Source: Stomoxys calcitrans (lineage: Eukaryota; Arthropoda; Insecta; Diptera; Muscidae). Taken from it: a stretch of DNA of 64,000 nt. Positions 54,380 to 64,000 of the stretch are shown here, in pieces. The DNA is taken from contig NC_081552.1 of NCBI RefSeq assembly GCF_963082655.1, positions 93,099,582-93,163,581 of the forward strand, given 5' to 3'. Under the pieces are notes generated by a model that did not search any database, was not told the DNA's origin, and saw only the letters and a list, made by a program, of their open reading frames with translations. The position numbers and the translations under genes were made by a program. Each line of letters opens with the position of its first letter. Within the stretch, counting starts at the first letter, position 1.

Positions 54380-55000
54380 TGAACTAATGGTTAGATATGA
54401 GTTTCTACAGAGTAAATTCCTAATATATCGTGAGATCAGTCTATATGGCAGCTATGTCCAAATATGGACGATATTCAACCAAAAGGTGTAGAGGGGTACC
54501 AAAGCTCACTGTTTAAAATTTCATCGAAATCTTATGAAAATGCACCTTTTATAGGCTCAATACTCTATATCGGTAGATAGGTTATATGTCAAATATGGTC
54601 CGATCTGGACCACATTTGACAGGAATGGGTAGGGGTCTACCAGAACTCACTGTATCAAATTTCATCGAAATCTTTTATGGCCTTAATACCCCATATCGGG
54701 AGATCGGGCGGTCGGCCTACAGGGGTCTACCAGAACTCACTGTGCCAAATTTTATCGAAATCGGATAAAAAATTATCAATTTATTGCTTGAGATCGGTCT
54801 ATATAGCGGCTATATATAACTAAATACCGATTTTTTGAGATCAGAAGCTCAGGTTTATATACAAAGAATACGAAATCATCAAATTATTTGGAAAATGGTT
54901 TTATACCTAAGATATCTGTAAAATTATAAATACCCAGTTTTTGAGTATATATGGGTAAATACCCAGGTAAATACCTCTTGGATATTTACCCATCTCTTCT
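54380..55000 (+). repeat. dispersed repeat with GGTAAATA palindromic end
   Basis: Shared with 44440-44815: ATATGGTCCGATCTGGACCA (near form there), GGTCTACCAGAACTCACTGT (three times here), ATACAAAGAATACGAAATCA, and the ending cluster ATGGGTAAATACCCAGGTAA with CCCATCTCT. Non-coding. Confidence 0.6.
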
Positions 55001-55009
55001 AATGGTTGA

Positions 55010-55610
55010 TTTTTAATTATATCCATTACCAGAGAATAGGGGGTATATTCATTTAGTCATTCCGTTTGTAACACATCGGAATATCTATTTCCGATCTTAA
55101 TATATACTCCTGATTCTCGTAAAGTTCTAAAACGATTTAACGATGTCCGTGTGTCGGTCCGTCTGCCTGCTATAATCACGATACAGCCTTCAAACATAGA
55201 GATATTGAGCTGAAATTTTCAACAGATCCGCATTTCTTTAATACGCAGGTTAAGGTCTATAACGAACCAAATTGGTCCATATTCGGATATAACTGCCAGA
55301 TAGACCGAGGTTCTGATTTAGGGTCTTGAGCCCATAATAGGCGCATTTATGATCCGATTTTGCTGAAACTTGGAACAGTGGGTTATACTCCTATAGACCC
55401 CAATATCGGTCCATGTTTAAATATAGCTGGCATATAGACCTATCTGTGGATTCAGTGTCTTAAGCCCATAAAAGCCGCATTTATTGCCCGATTTCGTTGA
55501 AATTTGGAACAGTGAGTTGCTGTACAACATCCGAACGGAATATGGTTCAGATCGGTGCATATTTGAATATACAGCCGCTTTGGAAGCATATTATAATTTT
55601 GCGTTGATTT
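55010..55610 (+). repeat. diverged modular muscoid repeat
   Basis: Starts TATATCCATTACCAGAGAAT, GGGGGTATATTCATTTAGTC, ATTCCGTTTGTAACACATCG and shows units with CCGATTT, TGAAA(C/T)TTGGAACAGTG and ATATAGCTGGCATATAGACC. The order equals the other copies but identity is low, so it is an older subfamily. Confidence 0.55.
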
Positions 55611-55744
55611 AAATGCAATGATTTTAAATGTTCTCAATAAAGTCCTAAAATGTGTTTATTTCCGAATTAAGGGTGGTCAAAATAAAATCAGCGATAACTA
55701 AAAATTAACATAAAATTCGGATAACTTATCTTTTTTGTACGATT

Positions 55745-56040
55745 GTCTTCAAATGCATTAGTCTGTATAAATTATTATTTTATTGGACAACCTTTGCTGC
55801 GTAAAACTTTTCCACAAAGACGTTTCAGTGGATATACTATATTCTAATATCTTTCCTTCGAATTTTTCGGCAGGATTTTGCTGTGACCATCTCATTTTTG
55901 ATATCGAACATCGAAATTTCTATTAGATTGAGATCCGACGGCTATGCAGGTCATTGCATTAGATGGTTATTTCCTTATTGCTAAAAGATAGGCGTAATTC
56001 GGGTCACTATCTTCTTGAAATTTACATGACAAGGATAAAG
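55745..56040 (-). pseudogene. Tc1-like transposase C-terminal remnant
   Basis: The minus strand reads FQEDSDPNYAYLLAIRK (Tc1 family FQQDNDPKH block), then a degenerate equivalent of the WPxxSPDLNPIE segment (VGSQSNRN), and ends with RLCGKVLRSKGCPIK, matching the C-terminal end of Tc1 transposases. Stops are frequent. Dead. Confidence 0.5.
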
Positions 56041-57080
56041 ATGTTGGGCAATATGTAGACGGACTGTAGGCTCGAAATAGGGCTTGAATCCGATGAGTCC
56101 ACTGGCTCTACAGGAGCGTGATTAGACCAAAACTTACTTACGCCTCAGTAGTTCGGTTGACTGCGATAGAAAAAAACTGCGGAGGAAAATTGCAACGTAA
56201 GGATAATACAACAGTTTCACAGAACATGTTGTCTTGGCATAGGCGGAGCGATGAGAACCACAACCACTGGATACCCGACCCATTGACATACAGATTATGT
56301 GTGGGGCAGCCACTGCGGCTATGAGACTTAAAGAGATGTGAGAATAGATAGTTCATACCATAGCGGTATAATCGAGGCGACGATAAGAAACCGTGATGTA
56401 TTAGAAGAGGTTTCCGATCGGATATCTAAGATGACACTTGAGGTGCGAGACACTGCTGCCAGAGGCACAGTCGTGGATTTGCCATCTGGGAGATCATGCT
56501 ATACAGCATCAAAGCTAGAGGACAGGGTGTGCCTGGAACTCAGGGACTGAAATCTGTTCAAGACTGCCTGACCATAATACGGTTCTGTAGGCGGAGATCC
56601 GGGTGATTACCGATTGCGTAGTTGTTGTTGTGACGCTAACGCGAGGATGTCGAGTGTGAACATCTTTACGGACGGTTAACTGGTCATAAGGATAATAAGA
56701 AGGAGATTTACGCCTTCTCTGAGGACAGCGCAGCAATAGACTTGGTTAACCTGAAGCCTTTGGGTTGACGCAATCCGAGTTAAGAGCGTGGTCGAACGCT
56801 CAGGTAACACTGTGGAACAGCGAAACTCTACCAACCGTTTCGGCGAAAATTCTATGGAGGTCAGTATAGCTTTCGGTATCAAAACGAGACCAGAGAATTT
56901 CAACCGGTGTTTTTTAGTAATGCGGTGTTACTCACAAATGTCGGTGGCTGTTAGTAAAATCTCAAAACACGATGCGGTGTCGATATCCATAATTTCACTA
57001 AGGATATGTCATTACCATGGTTGAATTAACAAGGTTGGCTTACTTGCCCAACAATACCGACATCAACGATACAACCCTGT
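56041..57080 (+). pseudogene. non-LTR retrotransposon RT/RNase H relic
   Basis: Plus strand. MIRPKLTYASVVRLTAIEKN (56118 onward) followed by frame-shifted equivalents of the QRxCCLGIGG, ATAAMRLKEM and RGTVVDLPSGRSCYT segments, then a DGSKLEDRVCLE-like start of RNase H and an LTRxxVERSGNTVEQ-like downstream part. Orthologous in order to 50505-51960, with more indels. Confidence 0.6.
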
Positions 57081-58295
57081 GGCGACGGTGGCGCAAATTT
57101 CCATTAGGCTGTAAAATTTCTGGACACTTCCTAATTGACATTCTAGTTTTTATTTGCATTATCATTATTTAAATTAAAACAAATAAAATGTTTCACACAA
57201 AAAGGAACAAAAATTTTAAATTCAAACCAAACATTTGACGTTTTAGTGGAATTTGGATACAACTCTGGAGATGGACAATTCCATTAGCTGGGCGAGTGCG
57301 CCAACCTTTTTAATTCAACTATGGTTAATGCATTTCATATGGCAACGAAAATTGCGACAGAGGTGCATACTGCCCATAAGATTGCAATCACATTCGTAAA
57401 AATCATTGCTGACAACACTCGTGCCTATACATGAATTTGGCGATTTATTTATAGCAGTTCTGACGTTTTAGTAAAAAGCAGGACACGAGTTTTTTGAGAT
57501 CAATTTTAAAGTTTTATAGAAATGCTGTAAATTTGAGTTTACGTAAAGTGGATTTTACTAGAATTCAAGAGTTTCATTAATAATACCTATATGTTATGCA
57601 AAATATTAACCGATTTACCGACATTTGATTTTTAAAGTACCATTAAAATGCGGTATTTGTATTTATTAAGTAAGTATTCAATTTAGTAAATAAAAAATTT
57701 TGTAAACAACGAAACCGTTGAAATTGACATTAAAATTTGCTATTTTTTGAATGAAAAATTAAAACAATTTAGTTTCGCCATACAATTATTAATTCCAAAT
57801 TACAATTTTTTTATTTATGTTCTGTTGTTTATAATTGAGAAAATATCATACAATAAAAAGTTCTAAAGTGCATTGAAAATTATGATGCCGTTAACGAGGT
57901 TGAGCTTCTATTCGGCGTATCTAAAAACTTAAGATAAATATATGTTTCCATATATTGTATACATATATCACTATTAAAAATAATTTTCACTGTACTTTAG
58001 GAGGGTTGTCGAGCTTGGTTAAAGTGGTAATTGTATCATAGATGCGTTTTCGCTATTAATACGATTCAAATACAACATACCAACGCACGGCCCTTGAAGC
58101 CATCACACCTAATATGGTTGAAAAGTCTTCTATCCAAAGACGAAACGCGTCCCATAGTGGTTGGTGTGTGTTGCTATCTTTCGCTTTCCTTTTCCATTTG
58201 CATCTCCGATCATTGAGCTCGTCTCAAAAGAGAAACAAACAAAAATTGTAAAATTTAATGATCTCGTCCTAACAGGCAAAAAAACTTGAAAAATG
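57081..58295. other. AT-rich intergenic sequence
   Basis: No recognisable gene, RNA or repeat. 57480-57960 is strongly AT-rich. Confidence 0.35.
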
Positions 58296-58400
58296 AAAAA
58301 TTCGGCAGAGCCCGGCCGGGATCCGAACCTGGGCACATGGAGTAACAGCGAGAGCCATTGCCGTTGTCTTAGCGTTCGAAGCCATCAATACAACTTCCAA
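58296..58400 (-). repeat. tRNA-like segment with good B box
   Basis: The minus strand contains GGCTTCGAACGCTAAGAC, TGGCTCTCGCTGTTACTCC and the B-box-like CAGGTTCGGATCCCGGCC. It is followed by T-rich sequence. Probably a tRNA-derived SINE head; no complete cloverleaf was found. Confidence 0.4.
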
Positions 58401-58494
58401 CAGATGAACAAAATCATGTGTAGTACGGAAGAAGTGTAATTTGCCACAGACAGAATGTCTATCATTACACAAAAATAAATGCATTGGGAAAAGT

Positions 58495-59075
58495 ACATAA
58501 ATCTAGAGGCTCAAGAAATCAAGATCCCAGATCGGTTTATATGGCAGCTATATCAGGTTATGTTGGATGAGAATTGCGCGCTCTATTGGCTCAAGAAGTC
58601 AAGACCCAAGATCGGTTTATATGACAGCTATACCAGATTATGAACCGATTTGAACCATACTTAGAGCAGTTTTTGGAAGTGATATCAAAACACCACGTGC
58701 AAAATTTCAGTCAAATCGAACCAGAATTGCGCCCTCTAGAGGCTCAAGAAGTCAAGACCCAAGATCGGTTTATACCGCAGCTATATCAACACATGGCCCC
58801 GCAGCTATATCAACACATGGCCCATTTACAATCCCAACCGACCTACACTTATAAAAAGTATTTGTTCAAAATTTCAAGCGGCTTGCTTTTCTCCTTCAAA
58901 AGTTAGCGTGCTTTCGACAGACAGATGGACGGACGGACGGGCATGGCTAGATCGACTTAAAATGACGTGACGATCAAGAATATATATACGTTATGGGGTC
59001 TTAGATGCATAATTCGAGGTGTTACAAACAGAATGACGAAATTAGGATACCCCTATTCTATGGTGGGGGGTATAA
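58495..59075 (-). repeat. modular muscoid repeat, inverted copy
   Basis: In plus-strand reading it shows AGATCGGTTTATATGGCAGC units (three, irregularly spaced), ending with the complement of the 5' module: GTGCTTTCGACAGACAGATG, GGACGGACGGACGG, ATGGGGTCTTAGATGC and CTATGGTGGGGGGTATAAAA. One unit has an internal duplication of GCAGCTATATCAACACATGG. Confidence 0.75.
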
Positions 59076-59100
59076 AAACGGGTAAATACCATATTTGCGA

Positions 59101-59460
59101 CGTGCAAACTGTTGAAGAGAAAAACAAGTAGAGCGGCCGAGCCGAATTTATGTACCCTCCGGTATCTCTTTTTAGCTATTGGAGATATATTAAGCTATAG
59201 TCCGATTTGAACCATAAGTGAATTGAATGTTGAAGACCATAGTAGAAGTCAATGGGTAATATTTCAGTAAATTCGGATAAGAATTGCGCCTTGGAAGGGC
59301 TCATGAAGCATTATCGGGAGATGGGTTTATATGGGAGCTGTATCAGACTATAGATCGATTAAGACCATATTGCACATGTATGTTGAAGGTCATGGGAGAG
59401 GCCGTTGTACAAAATTTCAACAAAATCAGATAAAAATTGCGACCTTTGGAGGCTGAAGGA
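59101..59460 (-). repeat. second inverted, diverged muscoid repeat
   Basis: AACAAGTAGAGCGGCCGAGC at the start is the complement of the 3' tail (GGCCGAACTTAGCACGCTTTTACTTGTT type). Further units with AAGAATTGCGCC and TATATGGGAGCTG-like words. Confidence 0.5.
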
Positions 59461-60280
59461 GCCAAGTTTTGAGATCGAAGACGTTGCTGATATATTTTCA
59501 GGGCTTAGTGTTTGGGGGACCACCCCACTCCCCAAAACACCCCGTAATCGGGCTTATTTACCTACCATGTCAATGTGGGGATTAAATGAAAGGAATTGGG
59601 GGTAGAGCAAGTATTGATACCCACCTACGGGACCAATTTTCTGGGGGTCTACCCCTTTCCCAAAATACCCCACAAACCGCAATTTTTTACTGACCATCGC
59701 AATATGGGGCTCAAATAAAGGTATTTGGGAGTAGAATACGTATTTGATATCCAACACCCCCCAAAGGGTGAACATTTCTCGACCATGCCAATATGTGGAT
59801 CAAATGAAAGTTATTTGAGATTAGAAAACGATTTTGATAACCAATTTTGGGGCCATGTGTTTGGGGGGACGCCTCATCCTGTAAATTCCCCTCAAAGCCA
59901 ATGGCAATATGGAATTTAAATAAATGGTATTTGAGAGAAGAGTACGATGCTGATATTTTTTCAGGGCCAAGTGTCTGGGGGACCACCTCACCCCGAAAAC
60001 GCCCCTAAATCAGACATCATGAGAATATCGGGCTGAAATAAAGTATTTTAAGCATGGAGTACACCTTACATCCAAACTTAAATTCATAGACCAATAAAGA
60101 TCATATAGATTCAGATAAAGGCACTTATATTGTTAAACTTTGTCAAGCGATATACTATTTTCGTAGCATGGTAATTCAGTAAAAGCTCTTTAATTGTCGA
60201 AAATAAATATCCCAAGGAAAATTTTGTTCCATATAAAGTAAAAGAAGGAGCAGCGGAGCGGGCCCGGTCCAGCTAGTTTT
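59461..60280 (+). repeat. about 116-bp tandem units with Helitron-like 3' end
   Basis: The words CAATATGGGG(C/A)TCAAAT, AAAGGTATTTGGGAGTAGA and TTTGGGGGACCACCCCA recur near 59572, 59700, 59790, 59906 and 60023 (spacing 128, 90, 116, 117). The block ends GGAGCAGCGGAGCGGGCCCG, GTCCAGCTAGT. A GC-rich hairpin-like stretch followed by CTAGT recalls the CTRRT terminus of Helitrons. No Rep/helicase is present, so at most a non-autonomous copy. Confidence 0.45.
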
Positions 60281-60543
60281 CTTATAAAACATCAAAAAAA
60301 CTCCAAATATTCATCAGAAACATCAGAGCGCTCGGCGAAAATTGCTCATTAGGTGTTTTACTCCAGTGGTGGCCCAAATGAAAATGATTTTGTATGCATA
60401 AGTTGCTCTCCACAATTTTAAATATTTTTATCTTTAAATTAAAATTCATTTATCCAACAAAAAGACTGATATTTTTTTTAAAGAAAACATAAAATTAAAC
60501 AAAATTATTAATCTTTCTTATTTAGCACTTAATCCAAAAATTG

Positions 60544-60601
60544 ATTATACCGCGATGGTATGAGCTGAGGATGGGAGCAGTTCATACCATCGCGGTATAA
60601 T
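60544..60601. repeat. 24-bp inverted repeat (hairpin) at a rearranged non-LTR end
   Basis: ATTATACCGCGATGGTATGA (60544 onward) faces its complement ending at 60601, with 24-nt arms, one mismatch and a 10-nt loop. The same sequence is present once at about 51407-51430 and 56353-56375 in the RT relics, so one arm is an inverted copy joined head-on to the other. Confidence 0.85.
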
Positions 60602-61440
60602 AGGACGACGATAGGAAACCTGGAAGGAAGGGAAGAGGTTTCCGATTGGATACCTTAGATGAACCTTAAGGTCGAGTGAGAGGTACTGCTGCCAGCGGCA
60701 CAGTCTTGGATTGATGGAACCCTAGTATTGCCATCTGGAAGTTCATGTTTCACGGATGGATCCAAGCTAGAGCACAGAGTGGGCCTGGGGGTCTACATTG
60801 AGAACCCTGGGACTGAGATCTGTATTAGACTGACTGACCATAATGCGGTCCTACAAGCGGAGATCCGGGCGATAACGGAATGCCTGAGGTGGTGTGGTGC
60901 TAACGCGCGGACGTCGAAAGGAAGTACGAAGGAGGTCAGTATAGCTATTGGTATCATAACGGGACACATAGGACTACGAGCGGCAAATGATAGCATGTGT
61001 TGGGCATGCGGGGAAGATAGTGAGACGTTGAAGCATTTCCTTTGTCATTGTCTGCCTTTCGTATATAACAGATACCGGCAATAAGGGGGGACACTATACC
61101 AAACATGCATCAGCTTAGGGGAGTGGCATGGAAAACATTTAAGGATTTTTTAAGTAGCACGGAATTCCTGACCTAGATTTTCTTTTTCGAGGTTACTTTA
61201 TTTTGTATTTAGAGCGCACAACAAGCTTAGGTGAATGTCCATAGTGGCATGGGGCGAATTAATATCTGCACCCTCTTTTCAACCTAGCCTAACCTAGGTG
61301 TCCCATAATACCAGACATGAACCAACTTAGGGACGTGGTATGGAAAACAATTAGGGATTTTGTCAGTAGCACGGAATTCCTAACAACGAGTGTATGTCCA
61401 TAGGGCGGAATTTAATCAGCACCCTCTTTTCAACCTAACC
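60602..61440 (+). pseudogene. non-LTR RNase H and 3' tail, truncated
   Basis: Plus strand. RNase H from about 60728: FTDGSKLEHRVGLGVYIENP, LQAEIRAITECLRWCGANAR. The frame then skips the third acidic segment and joins EVSIAIGIITGHIGLRAAND and the zinc-binding CWACGEDSETLKHFLCHCLP, i.e. an internal deletion. Two versions of the 3' tail follow (61080-61165 and 61310-61400), sharing CATGGAAAACA or TATGGAAAACA, TTTAAGGATTTTTTAAGTAG-like and AGCACGGAATTCCT. Same family as 50505-51960. Confidence 0.7.
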
Positions 61441-61659
61441 TACATGATAAAGTCATTTCAATCTCATTTCAATGAATTGGGATACATCCATGGATGCAAT
61501 ATATAGGACCTACACCTGAATAAGAAACACACCCCACCTAAAGCTCGACGGAACTTAATAATGGCATCCTCCTTTGGAGGAAATTAATACGATATACTAG
61601 GAGTGTACCCCTCTCCTAAGAGGAAAAAAACAATAATAGAGTAAGTCTAAACAACGAGT
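61441..61659. other. leader sequence before I-like ORF1
   Basis: No gene recognised. Probably includes the 5' untranslated region of the following element. Confidence 0.3.
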
Positions 61660-62671
61660 ATGACTTTCCAAGTATCAATTAAAAAAAAACCTGCAGTAGT
61701 AAGTAGTAAAGTACAATCGATGAAAACCCCATTCGGAACTATAATATCTTCCTTATTTGAAGGAATATCCATTGAACCACCGCATGAAAGAAATTTTCTA
61801 CGCGATGGAAATCTGTTGATACTCATCAAAAATGAAAATCAAGCGAATAGATTCATCGAATATCGATATCAAATTTCTTCACCCACATTAAACACAGTAA
61901 AAGGCGTAATCTCTAGAGATTTAACCAACCTTTCGGAAAAGAAAATAATTGACGGCCTCAAACATGAAAATGTATTCGGATGTCGCAGATTTATAGACGG
62001 AAAAGTCCTTTATACTTCAAATCCCAAAAGAAATAAAAGCTGGCAAGGTACTATTATGCAAAGTCGACCCCTACATTCCTACTCACATGCAATGCAAAAA
62101 CTGCTACAAATTTGGCTATACCAAAAAATATTGTAGAAGTGAGAATGATATGTGTGAGATTTGTTCATCTACATTACATGAGCCTACCCCTTGTACTAGA
62201 GTACTCAGCACAAATTGCAACTATTAACATAAATCTAACAACAGAAACTGCGCCTTTTTGTAAGACAAAGGCAAGACATTCTAAAAATAAAAACAGTAGA
62301 AAAAGTACCTTACTTTGAAGCAAATCAGAAGGCACAACCAATACAAAGCTTCGAAATACCAACGGAGGAACTAGGAACTTTATTGGAAGAAAAACAAGAG
62401 AATCCTAAACAAAGATCTCAAGCAATCAAAAGACTATCTCTCAACATCTACAAGCTCTCTTTTGAAAAACAAATACTCTTTAGCTCAATCCACCTCCATA
62501 ATTTCAAACTCTCTTTCTCTCAACTCATCAACAAATAGCACATCCAAAGTATATAATGTTACAAATTTCAATTATCCTAATAATTTAGAATCCGATAAAA
62601 GATACACGCCTGCCAAAATATCTAGTAGAAGAAATGCAATCAACACACCTAAGGATAAAATGGAAGAATGA
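61660..62671 (+). pseudogene. I-like non-LTR element ORF1 (Gag-like), frameshifted
   Basis: Open from the ATG at 61660 for 158 codons: FGTIISSLFEGISIEPPHER, GVISRDLTNLSEKKIIDGLK and VFGCRRFIDGKVLYTSN, an N-terminal domain I associate with I-clade ORF1. The frame shifts near 62040; another frame then gives CKNCYKFGYTKKYC and a CEICSSTLHEPTPC segment, two CCHC-type knuckles in the expected place. Further shifts near 62225 and 62280 break it again before a Ser/Asn-rich tail. Would be the RNA-binding protein of the element if intact. Confidence 0.7.
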
Positions 62672-64000
62672 TGACATTTGCCCCTGTTTATTTTTCTTCT
62701 CTCTATGTTATTTAAAATATTACAATGGAATATAAATGGTTTCTTTAACAATCCACACGAACTCCAATTATTAATACAGGACCATTCGTCAGATTTAAGG
62801 GCCTTACCGGAAACTCACAATCCCCACAAGACTTTTCTCTTAATGGATATCAATCGTGTCTCTCAGTTGCTGATGGCTTCAGCCGGGGTGGAACAGCATT
62901 ATTCGTAAAAAATAATTTGATATACGAAATTTTACTGTCAGCTTAACGACTAATCTTATTTTTCCTGCGGAAGAACACCTTATCAAACGAGTTTTTGTCA
63001 TTCAATCACTTTCTACACTGGGCATCCCATCAACTATATATCTGGCAACGAAAATTTCAAACGATCTTGGCATTGAGCCTAAGCCACTAAGACCTTACTT
63101 CCTTCAGATCCTCCATGGAACTTAAAACAATCTGTTTTTATTTACGACCTAAGGGCCGTACAAAAAAACTCTACATCTAATGAAATCTACATATCCCGAT
63201 TCCATGAAATATCTATAACCTTAAGCAATAAGTACTGGAATATATTGTATACCGATGGTTCCAAAACGTCAACAGCTACATCTTTTGGGGTAATAAACCA
63301 GCAACTTCGTACAGAGTTCATAGCAACCCTCGACGAGAACGCATCAATATTTACCGCTGAAGCAGTAGCCATTTTTTGGACCATAAACATATATAGAAAT
63401 ATGCGTGGTAAATTTCTAATATGTTCTGACTCTAAATCAACAATAATTATCATCCAAAATATAAAAAACAATAGAATAATCATTTCAAAAATTAGAGACA
63501 TCCTTATCAAATATCATACTAAATTTAATGTAATGTGGATTCCTGGACATACTGGGATACAAGGAAATACATTAGCCGACGCGGCAGTAAAATACGCCAC
63601 TAATGTCCCAGTTCTTCGTTTTATCGCGCCGAATAGCAACGACCTTTAAAGGATAGCAAGTATCGGATTAAATCAGCTCGAAAACAACGAATGGACCAAT
63701 TATCAATACTACTATAAACTTATTAATCCAAACAATATAAGGCCTACCTATCCACATTCACTCCAAAGAATGCATCTGCAAAAATACATTGAGTTGAGGT
63801 TAGGACACACAAACCTAACACATAAGCATCTCTTCAACCATACAAATACACCTAAATGCCCGCTTTGCAATTACGATATTTTGAGCATCCAACATATAGT
63901 TCTTGACTGTCATATTTTAATTTCAGTCAAAAATTTAGATTTAGTAAAACAATGCTTCGCTGAGCTTCCACGCACAATTACCTCCAACAACGTTACGCTG
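62672..64000 (+). pseudogene. I-like element ORF2 with RT deleted, cut by window end
   Basis: Starts with the endonuclease N-terminus: FKILQWNINGFFNNPHELQL, then frame-shifted LPETHNPHKTF. After about 62930 the sequence passes to a region just before RNase H, so the endonuclease C-terminus and the whole RT are missing. RNase H is open at 63245-63649: YTDGSKTSTATSFGV (first D), IFTAEAVAIFWT (E), CSDSKST (D), IPGHTGIQGNTLADAA (H and last D); all its catalytic residues remain. 63650-64000 continues in another frame with the C-terminal CPLCNYDILSIQHIVLDCHI zinc-like motif. Non-autonomous relic; the true 3' end lies beyond the window. Confidence 0.75.

Overview
The window is nuclear DNA of a calyptrate (muscoid) fly, most probably a muscid such as house fly or stable fly. 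The reasons are short 50-70 bp introns with metazoan splice sites, one recognisable host gene (an endosomal syntaxin closest to Syx13) and very dense interspersed repeats of a type I know from muscoid genomes (repeats opening TATACCCTCCACCATA and closing ACTTGTT). There are no prokaryotic features. No database search was possible, so the organism is an inference.

Layout. 1-2.6 kb: a non-LTR reverse transcriptase (RT) remnant, a tandem repeat and AT-rich sequence. 2.63-5.31 kb: a complete PIF/Harbinger DNA transposon with two convergent intron-containing genes (Myb/SANT-like protein and DDE nuclease), terminal inverted repeats and a 3-bp target duplication. 5.3-15.6 kb: a graveyard of non-LTR fragments, two Tourist-like MITEs, a long modular muscoid repeat with 153-bp units, and a P-like MITE with an 8-bp target duplication. 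15.66-32.65 kb: an LTR retrotransposon with 2.14-kb LTRs (Ulysses/Osvaldo-like Ty3/gypsy, plus strand, gag and pol intact). An intact errantivirus (17.68-24.83 kb, minus strand, gag, pol and env open, 328-bp LTRs that read identical) lies inside its 5' LTR. 32.65-40.82 kb: a 4,180-bp tandem duplication. The Ulysses-like element sits in the first copy and is absent from the second.

40.8-46.9 kb holds the host gene: Syx13 on the minus strand, two coding exons separated by a 2.27-kb repeat-filled intron. From 46.9 kb to the end the window is again repeat-dominated: modular muscoid repeats, a mariner-derived MITE, RNase-H-bearing non-LTR fragments at about 50.5-52, 56-57 and 60.5-61.4 kb, a deleted mariner transposase, a Tc1-like remnant, and an I-like non-LTR element at 61.6-64 kb that has lost its RT and is cut by the window end.

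How the parts relate. The insertions can be ordered from the sequence. The 4.18-kb unit was present first, with its duplicate preserving an empty site. The Ulysses-like element entered (CTCT target duplication). The errantivirus then entered its 5' LTR (TTGAGA duplication), and the 3' LTR preserves the second empty site. Near-identical LTRs make both insertions young. The Harbinger element also looks structurally complete. I did not find a new type of gene system. The most noteworthy items are the recent, complete mobile elements, the palindrome pair in the errantivirus LTR, the small third ORF of the Ulysses-like element, and the tandem duplication, which could also be an assembly artefact.
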